This document shows, piece by piece, positions 47,039 to 55,621 of a DNA stretch of 64,000 bases. The number at the start of each line of letters is the position of its first letter. Position 1 is the first letter of the stretch. The notes beneath the pieces were generated by a model. That model was not told the DNA's origin, searched no databases, and saw only the letters and a list, made by a program, of their open reading frames with translations. Source of the DNA: 13-2-20CM-66-19 sp963824395 (GTDB lineage Bacteria; Pseudomonadota; Gammaproteobacteria; Steroidobacterales; Steroidobacteraceae). The DNA lies in NCBI GenBank assembly GCA_963824395.1, contig CAWGPF010000005.1, forward strand, positions 186,001 to 250,000, read 5' to 3'. Both the position numbers and the translations under genes were made by a program.

Positions 47039-47809
47039 TCAGTGCGCACGCCCGGCGGCGCCGAGCGTGAGGACGTCCACCCCGGAGTCGGTGACGAGCA
47101 CGGTGTGCTCCCACTGGGCCGAGAGCGAGTGATCCTTGGTGATCACCGTCCAGCCATCCGGCAGCAGGCGCACGTGCCGCTTGCCGGCATTGACCATCGG
47201 CTCGATCGTGAAGGTCATGCCGGCCTTGAGCTCAAGCCCGGTGCCCGGCTCCCCATAATGCAGCACCTGCGGATCCTCGTGATAGATGCGCCCGATGCCG
47301 TGGCCGCAGTACTCGCGCACCACCGAGTAATCGTGCTCCTCGACGAAGCGCTGGATCGCATGCCCGATGTCCCCCAGGTGCGCCCCCGGGCGCACCACCT
47401 CGATACCGCGCCACATGGCGGCAAAGCAGGTGTCGGCCAGGCGCTGCGCGTGGGCCGGGGCCTTGCCGACGAAGTACATGCGGCTGGTGTCGCCGTGGAA
47501 GCCGTCGCGGATCACCGTGACGTCGATATTGACGAAATCGCCGGCCTTAAGGCGCTTGTCGTTCGGGATGCCGTGGCACACCACGTGATTCACCGAAGTG
47601 CAGATGGTCTTCGGAAAGCCGCGGTAATTGAGGTTGGCGGGCACCGAGCGCTGCACTTTGACGATGTAATCGTGGCACAGCCGGTCGAGCTCCTCGGTCG
47701 TCACCCCCGGCACCACGTGCTCCCCGATCATGTCGAGCACGTCTGCCGCCAGGCGCCCGGCAATGCGCATCTTTTCCTGCTCGTCCGCGTTCTTGATCGT
47801 CACATGCAT
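47039..47809 (-). CDS. map: Methionine aminopeptidase, type I
   Basis: Map removes the N-terminal methionine of nascent proteins. The 256-residue protein has the metal-binding residues in VNIDVTVIRDGFHGDTSRMY (two aspartates), EYCGHGIGRIYHE (histidine), MTFTIEPMVN (glutamate) and WEHTVLV (glutamate), and the substrate histidine in CHGIPNDK. The start at 47809 (MHVTIKNADEQEKM) matches the family; an upstream in-frame extension would cross the rpsB promoter. It is divergent from rpsB, the usual arrangement. Confidence 0.97.
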   Translation of the reverse strand: MHVTIKNADEQEKMRIAGRLAADVLDMIGEHVVPGVTTEELDRLCHDYIVKVQRSVPANLNYRGFPKTICTSVNHVVCHGIPNDKRLKAGDFVNIDVTVIRDGFHGDTSRMYFVGKAPAHAQRLADTCFAAMWRGIEVVRPGAHLGDIGHAIQRFVEEHDYSVVREYCGHGIGRIYHEDPQVLHYGEPGTGLELKAGMTFTIEPMVNAGKRHVRLLPDGWTVITKDHSLSAQWEHTVLVTDSGVDVLTLGAAGRAH

Positions 47810-47871
47810 AGGGGTACGAAATAGGGGCTCGGGGCCCTTCCGGCAAGGGGGACAGGCACCTGTGTAAGACG

Positions 47872-47900
47872 TTGTTCCGACGAGGTCTTCATGGTATAAA
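47872..47900 (+). promoter_or_regulatory. Sigma-70 promoter of the rpsB operon
   Basis: TTGTTC (47872-47877) and TATAAA (47895-47900) are separated by exactly 17 bases, close to consensus. It would give a leader of about 130 bases before rpsB. The leader contains GGCCC-TTTTG-GGGCC and further GC-rich pairing; in E. coli the rpsB leader mediates repression by S2, and a similar control is plausible here. Confidence 0.65.
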
Positions 47901-48036
47901 GCGCGGCCTTTTTTGGCAACGCAACCCACACGCGCATCACGATCCTTAGTGACTGGGTGTCCCTGGCGGCCCTTTTGGGGCCAAAGGCGGATGGTCACGG
48001 GGATGCGCGGAGGCTTAACCCACACAGGAGTTTTAC

Positions 48037-49056
48037 ATGCCCGGCGTGTCCATGAGACAGATGCTGGAGGCGGGGGTCCATTTCGGACATCAGACCCGCT
48101 TCTGGAACCCGAAGATGGCCCCTTTTATCTTCGGTGAGCGCAACAAGATCCACATTATCAACCTTGAGAAGACGCAGCCGATGTACGCGGAAGCTGCCAA
48201 TTTCATCAAGGGGGTGATCGGCGACGGCGGTACGGTGCTGTTCGTCGGCACCAAGCGCTCGGCGCGCGAATCGATCCAGAAGGAAGCCGAGCGTTCCGGT
48301 CAGCCGTTCGTCAACCAGCGCTGGCTCGGCGGCATGCTCACGAACTTCAAGACCATCCGCCAGTCGATCAAGCGCCTGGGCGAGATCACCGAGCTCGCCG
48401 CTTCCGGGGCGCTCGAGAAGCGCGGCAAGAAGGAAGCGACCCAGCTGCGCCGCGAGATGGACAAGCTCGAGAGGAGCTTGGGCGGTATCAAGAACATGGA
48501 CTCGCTCCCGGACGCGCTGTTCGTGGTCGACGTCGGTCACGAGAACATCGCGATCCACGAGGCCAAGAAGCTCGGCATCCCGGTCGTGGCGATCGTCGAT
48601 ACCAACTGCTCCCCGGATGGCATCGACTACGTGATCCCGGGCAACGATGACGCCATGCGCGCCATCCACCTCTACACCGCCGGCATCGCCGACGCGGTGC
48701 TCGAGGGCCGCGAATCGGTGCCGCAGGTGGCGGTCGGCGAGGACGAGTTCGTCGAGCTCGACGAGGCCGGCAATCCGCGCAAGAAAAGCCCGCGCGGCGG
48801 ACGGCAGCGCCCGCAGGCGGCGGTGCGCAAGAAGGCCCCGGCACGCCGCCGTGCGCCGGCCGTGCAGGTGCCGGCCGTGGCAGGGGCTGAGCCGGTGGCG
48901 GCCGAGGATGAGCTTGAGAATGAGGTCGAGACCGACGGCGAAGCCGCCGTCGTGGCCGCCGGCAGCGTGCCGCCCCCCGTCGCCGTGGTGCGCCGCCCTG
49001 CAGGGGGCGCCGGACGCGGCAAGGGACGCGGCGGGGCGCGCGGATCGGCCGAGTAA
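48037..49056 (+). CDS. rpsB: 30S ribosomal protein S2 with long C-terminal extension
   Basis: The 339-residue protein is S2 over residues 1-235 or so: MRQMLEAGVHFGHQTRFWNP, FVGTKRSARE, QRWLGGMLTNFKTI and PVVAIVDTNCSPDGIDYVIPGNDDA. About 90-100 further residues follow, made of a basic stretch (KKSPRGGRQRP, KKAPARRR), an acidic stretch (EDELENEVETDGE) and a glycine/arginine-rich end. E. coli S2 has 241 residues. AGGAG precedes the start. The tail is probably disordered. Confidence 0.97.
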   Translation: MPGVSMRQMLEAGVHFGHQTRFWNPKMAPFIFGERNKIHIINLEKTQPMYAEAANFIKGVIGDGGTVLFVGTKRSARESIQKEAERSGQPFVNQRWLGGMLTNFKTIRQSIKRLGEITELAASGALEKRGKKEATQLRREMDKLERSLGGIKNMDSLPDALFVVDVGHENIAIHEAKKLGIPVVAIVDTNCSPDGIDYVIPGNDDAMRAIHLYTAGIADAVLEGRESVPQVAVGEDEFVELDEAGNPRKKSPRGGRQRPQAAVRKKAPARRRAPAVQVPAVAGAEPVAAEDELENEVETDGEAAVVAAGSVPPPVAVVRRPAGGAGRGKGRGGARGSAE

Positions 49057-49074
49057 GGGGTTTAGGGTTTTCCC

Positions 49075-49965
49075 ATGAACATCACAGCAGATGCAGTGAA
49101 GCAGCTCCGCGAGCGCACCGGCGCCGGCATGATGGAGTGCAAGAAGGCCCTGGTCGAGACCAAGGGCGACCTCGATGCCGCCGCCGAGCTCATGCGCAAG
49201 CAGGGCCTCGCCAAGGCGGACAAGAAGGCCACCCGGGTCGCCGCCGAGGGGGTCGTGGTGGTGGCGCGCGCGAGCGACCATCACCGCGCCGCCATGGTCG
49301 AAGTGAACTGCGAGACCGACTTCGTCGCCCGCGAGCAGGACTTCCGTGCCTTCGCGCACGCGGTCGCCGAGTGCGCGCTCAAGGCTGAGCCTGCGGACCT
49401 CACGGCGCTCGGGGCTGCGCCGCTGCCTTCGGGTGAAAGCGTGGAAGAGCGCCGCCGCGCGCTCATCGCCAAGATCGGCGAGAACATCAGCGTGCGCCGC
49501 TTCGCCGTGCTGAGCTCTCCTGAGCACCTCGGCGCCTACGTGCACGGCACCCGCATCGGGGTCCTGGTGGCGCTCAAGGGCGGCACCGAGGCCCTGCCGC
49601 ACGATCTGGCCATGCACATCGCCGCGAGCAACCCGCGCTACCTCTCGCAGGCCCAGGTGCCCGCGGAGGTGGTGGCCAAGGAGCGCGAGATCCTCAGCGA
49701 GCAGGCCGCGAACGAGGGCAAGCCGCCGGAGATCGTCGCCAAGATGGTGGAAGGGCGCCTGCGCAAGTCGCTCGCCGAGATCACGCTCGCCGGTCAGCCC
49801 TTCGTCAAGGATCCCGACGTCACGATCGAGAAGCTTCTGAAGGGCGCCAAGGCTGAGGTGCTCGCCTTCGAGCGCTTCGAGGTCGGCGCCGGCATCGAGA
49901 AGAAGCAGGACGATTTCGTGGCCGAGGTGATGGCCCAGGTCAAGGGCGCCGCGGTCAAGCACTGA
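49075..49965 (+). CDS. tsf: Elongation factor Ts
   Basis: EF-Ts exchanges GDP for GTP on EF-Tu. The 296-residue protein starts with the UBA-like domain containing VKQLRERTGAGMMECKKALVE, then the TDFVARE motif and the two core subdomains with HIAASNPRYL. It is cotranscribed with rpsB (18-bp gap) and followed by an intrinsic terminator. Confidence 0.97.
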   Translation: MNITADAVKQLRERTGAGMMECKKALVETKGDLDAAAELMRKQGLAKADKKATRVAAEGVVVVARASDHHRAAMVEVNCETDFVAREQDFRAFAHAVAECALKAEPADLTALGAAPLPSGESVEERRRALIAKIGENISVRRFAVLSSPEHLGAYVHGTRIGVLVALKGGTEALPHDLAMHIAASNPRYLSQAQVPAEVVAKEREILSEQAANEGKPPEIVAKMVEGRLRKSLAEITLAGQPFVKDPDVTIEKLLKGAKAEVLAFERFEVGAGIEKKQDDFVAEVMAQVKGAAVKH

Positions 49966-50008
49966 CCGCAACGCAGCACCAGCCTGCACGTGCGATCCTC
50001 AAGGAGAT

Positions 50009-50033
50009 AACCCCGCCGCGCGCGGGGTTTTTT
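50009..50033 (+). terminator. Intrinsic terminator between tsf and pyrH
   Basis: CCCCGC (50011-50016) pairs with GCGGGG (50022-50027) around CGCGC, followed by six T. It separates the rpsB-tsf unit from pyrH onward, as in E. coli, though readthrough is usual. Confidence 0.8.
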
Positions 50034-50058
50034 CCGTAGGCGACAGGGAGCAATGAAG

Positions 50059-50784
50059 ATGACCCAAGCGAAGTCGGTGTTCTCGCGCATCCTGGTGAAG
50101 CTCTCGGGTGAGGCGCTGATGGGCGGCGGGGACTACGGCATCGACCCGGCGGTGATCAAGCGCATCGCCGGGGAGCTGCAGGACATCCGCGACATGAACG
50201 TGCAGGTCGCGGTCGTCATCGGCGGCGGCAACATCTTCCGCGGGGCGGGACTGGCGCGCGCCGGCATGGACCGCGTCGCCGCCGACCACATGGGAATGCT
50301 CGCCACCGTCATGAACGCGCTCGCCATGCAGGATGCGCTGGAGGCCTTAGGGGTGCAGACGCGCGTCATGTCGGCCATCCGCATCAACGAGGTGTGCGAG
50401 GACTACATCCGCCGCCGCGCGGTGCGTCACCTCGAGAAGGGCCGCATCGCGATCTTCGCCGCCGGCACCGGCAACCCCTTCTTCACCACCGATACCGCCG
50501 CAGCACTGCGCGCCATCGAGATCAGTGCCGACGTGCTGCTCAAGGCCACCAAGGTGAACGGCGTGTACTCGGATGACCCGGTGCGCAACCCCAAGGCGCA
50601 GCACTACCCGCGCCTGACCTTTGACAAGGTGCTGAACGAGAAGCTCAACGTGATGGACGCCACCGCGATCGTCATGTGCCGCGACAACCACCTGCCGCTG
50701 CGGGTCTTCAATCTCAACAATTCCGGGGACCTCACGCGCATCGTGCGCGGCGAGGACGTGGGCACGCTCGTCACTCTCGAGTGA
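50059..50784 (+). CDS. pyrH: Uridylate kinase PyrH
   Basis: PyrH phosphorylates UMP to UDP. From the ATG at 50059 it has 241 residues, the same as E. coli PyrH. This start is 8 bases after GGGAG, whereas the ATG at 50053 would be only 2 bases away. Motifs include RILVKLSGEALMG, IGGGNIFRGAG, GTGNPFFTTDTAAALRA and KATKVNGVYSDDP of the amino-acid-kinase fold. Confidence 0.97.
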   Translation: MTQAKSVFSRILVKLSGEALMGGGDYGIDPAVIKRIAGELQDIRDMNVQVAVVIGGGNIFRGAGLARAGMDRVAADHMGMLATVMNALAMQDALEALGVQTRVMSAIRINEVCEDYIRRRAVRHLEKGRIAIFAAGTGNPFFTTDTAAALRAIEISADVLLKATKVNGVYSDDPVRNPKAQHYPRLTFDKVLNEKLNVMDATAIVMCRDNHLPLRVFNLNNSGDLTRIVRGEDVGTLVTLE

Positions 50785-50815
50785 GCGCAACCTACCCGGC
50801 GAGGAGAGGATAACC

Positions 50816-51373
50816 ATGCTCGAAGATCTGAAGAAGGACGCGCGCGAGCGCATGGCCAAATGTGTGGCCACGTTCCAGGCCGACCTCAAGAAGCTGCGCA
50901 CCGGCCGTGCGCATCCGAGCCTCGTCGAGCACCTCAAGGTCGACTACTACGGCTCGGACGTGCCGCTGCAGCAGGTGGCGAGCATCGCCGTCGAGGACGG
51001 CCGCACGCTCGTGATCTCCCCATGGGAGAAGAGCGTGGTGCAGGCGATCGAGAAGGCCATCTTCAAGTCCGACCTCGGGCTCACCCCCATGACCGCCGGT
51101 ACCGTGATCCGCGTGCCGATGCCTGCGCTCACCGAGGAGCGCCGGCGCGACCTCACCAAGGTGCTGCGCCACGATGCGGAAGGCGCGCGCGTGGCGGTGC
51201 GCAACGTGCGTCGCGACGTGATGAACGACATCAAGGAACTGCTCAAGGAGAAGGAGATCTCCCAGGACGATGAGCGGCGTGCGGAGGCCGACGTGCAGAA
51301 GCTCACCGACAAGCACGTCGCCGACGTCGATGCGGCGCTCGCGGCCAAGGAAAAAGAGGTCATGCAGGTCTAG
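50816..51373 (+). CDS. frr: Ribosome recycling factor
   Basis: RRF splits post-termination ribosomes with EF-G. The 185-residue protein shows LRTGRAHPSLVEHLKVDYYG and the C-terminal helical domain with LTEERRRDLTKVLRHDAE and VRNVRRDVMNDIKEL. AGAGGA precedes the ATG. Its stop codon directly abuts the uppS start (TAGATG). Confidence 0.97.
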   Translation: MLEDLKKDARERMAKCVATFQADLKKLRTGRAHPSLVEHLKVDYYGSDVPLQQVASIAVEDGRTLVISPWEKSVVQAIEKAIFKSDLGLTPMTAGTVIRVPMPALTEERRRDLTKVLRHDAEGARVAVRNVRRDVMNDIKELLKEKEISQDDERRAEADVQKLTDKHVADVDAALAAKEKEVMQV

Positions 51374-52108
51374 ATGGCCCAGGCCCCCGCCAACTCCCTG
51401 CCGCGCCACGTGGCCGTCATCATGGACGGCAACGGGCGCTGGGCAGCCGCGCGCGGCCAGAGCCGCGCCGCCGGTCACAAGGCGGGTCTCGTGCCAGTGC
51501 GTCTGTGCGTCGAGGAGTGCACCAAGCGTGGCATCGGGGCGCTCACGCTGTTTGCCTTCTCGAGCGAGAACTGGTCGCGCCCGGCCGCCGAGGTGGCGAG
51601 CCTCATGAGTCTGTTCGTCGAGGCGCTCGACCGCGAGCTCGAGGAGCTCGACCGCAAGGGCGTGCGCATCCGCTTCATCGGCGCGCGCAAGAGCCTCGCG
51701 GTGCGGCTGCAGCAGCGCATCGCCGCCGCCGAAGCGCGTACCGCGGCGAACTCAGCGCTCGCGCTGCAGATCGCGGTGAGCTATGGCGGGCGCTGGGACC
51801 TCACGCAGGCGGCGCAGGAGCTCGCGCGCCAGTGCGCCAGCGGCGCGCTGCGCGCGGAGGACATCACCGAGGCGCGGCTCGGCTCAGCACTGCAGCTCGC
51901 GGGGCTGCCGGAAACCGACCTTCTGATCCGCACCGGCGGGGAGCAGCGGCTCAGCAACTTTCTCCTGTGGGATCTTGCCTACGCGGAGCTGTACTTCAGC
52001 GCCTGCCTGTGGCCTGACTTTCAGGCGGGCGATTTTGAGCGCGCCCTGGAGTTCTTTGCCGGCCGCGAGCGGCGCTTCGGACAGACCCCGGCGCAGCGCG
52101 CCTCGTGA
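51374..52108 (+). CDS. uppS: Undecaprenyl diphosphate synthase (cis-prenyltransferase)
   Basis: UppS makes the C55 lipid carrier for peptidoglycan. The 244-residue protein has the catalytic HVAVIMDGNGRWA, GAHTAG-like RAAGHKAGLVP, FAFSSENWSRP and the C-terminal DLLIRTGGEQRLSNFLLWDLAYAELYF (in part). The start abuts the frr stop and the stop overlaps cdsA. Confidence 0.97.
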   Translation: MAQAPANSLPRHVAVIMDGNGRWAAARGQSRAAGHKAGLVPVRLCVEECTKRGIGALTLFAFSSENWSRPAAEVASLMSLFVEALDRELEELDRKGVRIRFIGARKSLAVRLQQRIAAAEARTAANSALALQIAVSYGGRWDLTQAAQELARQCASGALRAEDITEARLGSALQLAGLPETDLLIRTGGEQRLSNFLLWDLAYAELYFSACLWPDFQAGDFERALEFFAGRERRFGQTPAQRAS

Positions 52109-52917
52109 ACGAGTCGCTGCGCAAGCGGGTGCTCACAGCCGTGCCGCTCGCCGTGGCACTGCTTTTGGTGCTGCTGCTCATGAAGCCGCCGGCCGCGGTC
52201 CTCATCCTGAGCGTCCTCATGCTCATGGGCGCCTGGGAGTGGTCGGCGTTCCTGCACCTGCCGACCACAGCCCTGCGCAGCGCCTACGTGCTCCTGCTCG
52301 CAGTGCTCGGCTTCGCCGCCTGGTCCTTGTCCGTCACCGCGCTCGGCCGCGGGCTGATCCTCGGGGGTGCGCTGCTGTGGTGGTGCGTGGCCTTCGCCTG
52401 GGTGACCTGCGCGCCGCGGCACGTGCGACCCTGGATGGCAGGCCTCGCCGGAGCGCTGGCGCTCGTGCCCGCCTGGCTGGCGCTCGCGCGCCTGCGGGTC
52501 GAACTGCCCGACGGCGGGCAGTGGGTGCTCTTCACGCTGCTTCTCGTATGGGCCGCCGACGTCGGCGCCTACTTCGCCGGACGGGCTTTCGGGCGCCTGC
52601 CGCTCGCCCCGCAGGTGTCCCCGTCGAAGACCTGGGAAGGGGTGCTCGGGGGGGTGGCGCTCAGTCTCGCCATCGCCTGGCTGGGCGCGTTGTGGTTTCA
52701 CCTGCCGACGCTTACCTTTCTCCTCCTGTGCCTGGCCGCCGTCGCCTTCTCGGTCGTCGGGGACCTCACGGAGAGTCTCTTGAAACGTTATGCAGGTGTA
52801 AAAGACAGTGGCACGTTGTTTCCTGGACACGGCGGGGTGATGGACCGCATCGACAGTCTGACCGCCGCTGCCCCGGTGCTGTTCGTGGGTTTGATGTTCC
52901 TCGGAGTGGCACGGTGA
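52105..52917 (+). CDS. cdsA: Phosphatidate cytidylyltransferase CdsA
   Basis: CdsA makes CDP-diacylglycerol, the precursor of all phospholipids. The 270-residue integral membrane protein has about seven to eight hydrophobic segments and the family signature VSPSKTWEGVLGG...GDLTESLLKRYAGVKDSG...FPGHGGVMDRIDS (in parts). It overlaps uppS by 4 bp and dxr by 4 bp. Confidence 0.96.
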   Translation: MNESLRKRVLTAVPLAVALLLVLLLMKPPAAVLILSVLMLMGAWEWSAFLHLPTTALRSAYVLLLAVLGFAAWSLSVTALGRGLILGGALLWWCVAFAWVTCAPRHVRPWMAGLAGALALVPAWLALARLRVELPDGGQWVLFTLLLVWAADVGAYFAGRAFGRLPLAPQVSPSKTWEGVLGGVALSLAIAWLGALWFHLPTLTFLLLCLAAVAFSVVGDLTESLLKRYAGVKDSGTLFPGHGGVMDRIDSLTAAAPVLFVGLMFLGVAR

Positions 52918-54122
52918 TCGGGGTCGCAGTCCTCGGGTCCACTGGCTCCATCGGGGACAGTACCCTTGATGTGATCGCGCGCCACCCACAGCGCTTTCGT
53001 CTCGTGGCGCTCGCGGCAAACACCAATGCGGCGAAGCTCGCCCGCCAGATCCGCACCCACCGCCCCGCCTACGCTGCCCTCGCCGATGCGCAGGCGGCGC
53101 GCGAGCTCAAGAGCCTGCTTGGGGCCGAGGACTGCGGCACGCGGGTGCTCGCCGGGCCCGGGGCGCTCGAGGAACTCGCCGCGCTGAGCGAGGTGGATTG
53201 CGTGATGGCCGCGATCGTGGGCGCGGCGGGCTTACGCTCGACGCTCGCCGCGGCGCGCGCCGGCAAGCGCCTGCTGCTGGCGAACAAGGAGTCGCTCGTG
53301 ATGTCCGGGCCGCTGCTCCTGCAGGCGGTGCGCGCCGGCGGCGCGACGCTCTTGCCGATCGACAGCGAGCACAACGCCATCTTCCAGTGTCTGCCCCCCG
53401 GGGCGCGTACCGGGGAAGCCCCGGCGGGCGTGCGGCGCATCCTCCTCACCGCCTCCGGCGGCCCGTTCCGCGACACACCTGCGGAGGCGCTGGAAACGGT
53501 CACTCCCGAGGCTGCCTGCGCGCACCCGAACTGGGTGATGGGGCGCAAGATCTCGGTGGATTCGGCGACGCTCATGAACAAGGGGCTCGAGCTCATCGAG
53601 GCCTGCCTGCTCTTCGGCCTGCCGCCCGCGCAGGTGGAAATCCTGCTGCACCCGCAGAGCATCGTGCACTCCCTGGTCGAATACGTGGACGGCTCGGTGC
53701 TCGCGCAGCTCGGGGCCCCCGACATGCGCACCCCGATCGCGCATGCCCTGGCGTGGCCCGAGCGCATCGACTCCGGTGTAGAATTCCTGAACCTGCTCAA
53801 GGCCGGACGGCTGGATTTCCGGCCGCCCGACACCGTGAAGTTCCGCTGCCTGGCGCTGGCCCAGGCCGCGGCGCGTGCCGGGGGCCTCTACCCGGTGCTG
53901 CTGAACGCCGCCAACGAGGTGGCGGTGGAGGCCTTCCTCGAGCGCCGATTGAACTTTCCCGGCATTGCGGCGGTCATTGAAGCCGTGGTGCAGCAGGGCA
54001 CGGGGGGTGCGTTGGGCGGCCTGGACGACGTCCTCGCGGCCGACGCGGCAGGCAGAATGCACGCGCGCGAGCGGATCCTCGGCATGTCACGAAGTGCAAC
54101 GGCGAAGGGCGCTCACGCATGA
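52914..54122 (+). CDS. dxr: 1-deoxy-D-xylulose 5-phosphate reductoisomerase
   Basis: Dxr commits deoxyxylulose phosphate to the MEP isoprenoid pathway. The 402-residue protein starts at a GTG overlapping the cdsA stop (GTGA). It has the NADPH-binding VLGSTGSIGDSTLDV, the metal/substrate residues in PIDSEHNAIFQCL, the flexible loop TASGGPFR and NWVMGRKISVDSATLMNKGLE (in part). A hydrophilic C-terminal domain completes the family length. Confidence 0.97.
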   Translation: MIGVAVLGSTGSIGDSTLDVIARHPQRFRLVALAANTNAAKLARQIRTHRPAYAALADAQAARELKSLLGAEDCGTRVLAGPGALEELAALSEVDCVMAAIVGAAGLRSTLAAARAGKRLLLANKESLVMSGPLLLQAVRAGGATLLPIDSEHNAIFQCLPPGARTGEAPAGVRRILLTASGGPFRDTPAEALETVTPEAACAHPNWVMGRKISVDSATLMNKGLELIEACLLFGLPPAQVEILLHPQSIVHSLVEYVDGSVLAQLGAPDMRTPIAHALAWPERIDSGVEFLNLLKAGRLDFRPPDTVKFRCLALAQAAARAGGLYPVLLNAANEVAVEAFLERRLNFPGIAAVIEAVVQQGTGGALGGLDDVLAADAAGRMHARERILGMSRSATAKGAHA

Positions 54123-55492
54123 GTCTGTTGTCAAACCTGTGGAACCCCTTCTGGTTCATCGTCGCCGTGGGGCTGCTGGTCACGGTGCACGAGTTCGGCC
54201 ACTACTGGGTGGCGCGCCGCTTGGGGTTCAAGGTGCTGCGCTTCTCGGTCGGCTTCGGCCGCCCGCTTTTGAAGTGGGTCGGCGGCGCCGACCGCGTCGA
54301 GTACGTGATCGCGGCCATCCCGCTCGGGGGCTACGTGAAGATGCTCGATGAGCGCGAGGGCCCGGTGGCCGAGGCGGAGCTGGCGCGCTCCTTCACCCGC
54401 CGGCCGCCCTGGCAGCGCATCGCGGTGCTGCTGGCCGGTCCCGCCTTCAACATCCTCTTCGCCATCATCGCCCTGTGGGCCATCTTCTGGGCGAGCGGCA
54501 TCAACGAGGTGCGGCCGCGCGTCGGGGAGGTGCTCCCCGACTCGATCGCCGCGCGCGCCGGCCTTAAGTCCGGAGACCTGATCACGAGCATCGACGGGGC
54601 GCCGGTCGCGGGCCAGCGCGACGTCGTCCTCGGCCTCCTCGATGGCGTGAGCTCGCGCACCGAGATCAGTCTTGGCGTCACCGGCGAGGAGGGCACGGCG
54701 CGCACCCTCGCGCTCGCGCTTCCGGACGCCGACGGCCGACGCCACCTCACCGAACCCGCCGAGCTCTTCCACGGCCTCGGATTCCAGTTCTGGCTGCCGC
54801 CGCTGCCGCCGGTGCTCGGCAGCGTCGAGCGCAACGGGCCGGCGGCGCGCGCAGGTCTTGCCGCCGGGGACCGCATCCTCGCCATCGACGGCGTGCGCAT
54901 GAACGACTTCCACGCCATCGCCGACTACATCAATGCGCGCGCGAACCAGCACCTCGACATCGAGTACCAGCGCGCCGGGCAGACGCGGCACGCCGCGGTG
55001 CAGGTGGCCGATGATGAGCTCGCCGGCAAGCACATCGGCCGCATCCACGTCGGTCAGCCGAAGTATCCCGACAGCCTGTTCGTGCACACGGATTTGGGCC
55101 CGCTCGCCGCCCTGGGCCGCGGTACCGCGGAGGCCTGGAACCTGAGCGTGCTGCAGGCGCGGCTCTTCTGGCGCATGGTGACCGGCAAGGTGTCGCTGAA
55201 GAACCTGAGCGGGCCGCTGTCGATCGCCGAGTACGCCGGTGACTCCGCGCAGGCCGGGGCGAGCTCCTTCCTGTCGACCCTGATCCTCCTGTCGCTGTCA
55301 CTCGGCTTCCTCAACCTGCTGCCCATTCCGATCCTCGATGGCGGGCAGATCGTGTTCCAGCTGGCGGAGTGGCTCAAGGGCAGCCCCCTGTCGGAGCGCA
55401 CGCAGGTCTTCGGTCAGCAGGTGGGGATTGCCCTTCTCATCGTCCTGATGGGTGTCGCGCTATACAACGACATCGCGCGCCAGTTCAGTTGA
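54119..55492 (+). CDS. rseP: RseP/EcfE site-2 zinc metalloprotease
   Basis: RseP cleaves the anti-sigma factor RseA in the inner membrane in the envelope-stress response and removes signal-peptide remnants. The 457-residue protein has the zinc motif HEFGH in the first membrane segment, two PDZ domains (about 110-290: VGEVLPDSIAARAGLKSGDLI and GPAARAGLAAGDRILAIDG) and the second active-site motif LNLLPIPILDGG near the C-terminus. It overlaps dxr by 4 bp. Confidence 0.96.
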   Translation: MSLLSNLWNPFWFIVAVGLLVTVHEFGHYWVARRLGFKVLRFSVGFGRPLLKWVGGADRVEYVIAAIPLGGYVKMLDEREGPVAEAELARSFTRRPPWQRIAVLLAGPAFNILFAIIALWAIFWASGINEVRPRVGEVLPDSIAARAGLKSGDLITSIDGAPVAGQRDVVLGLLDGVSSRTEISLGVTGEEGTARTLALALPDADGRRHLTEPAELFHGLGFQFWLPPLPPVLGSVERNGPAARAGLAAGDRILAIDGVRMNDFHAIADYINARANQHLDIEYQRAGQTRHAAVQVADDELAGKHIGRIHVGQPKYPDSLFVHTDLGPLAALGRGTAEAWNLSVLQARLFWRMVTGKVSLKNLSGPLSIAEYAGDSAQAGASSFLSTLILLSLSLGFLNLLPIPILDGGQIVFQLAEWLKGSPLSERTQVFGQQVGIALLIVLMGVALYNDIARQFS

Positions 55493-55621
55493 ACGTGTTA
55501 TTGGTGCCCGCCGCCACGCGGGACACCCCCAAGATGCGCCGGCAGATGCAGGTCTGCGCGGCTGGTGGATAGTGCAGTGTATGAATTTCAAGAAGCGTGC
55601 CGTGCGCGCGCAAGGTGAGAG

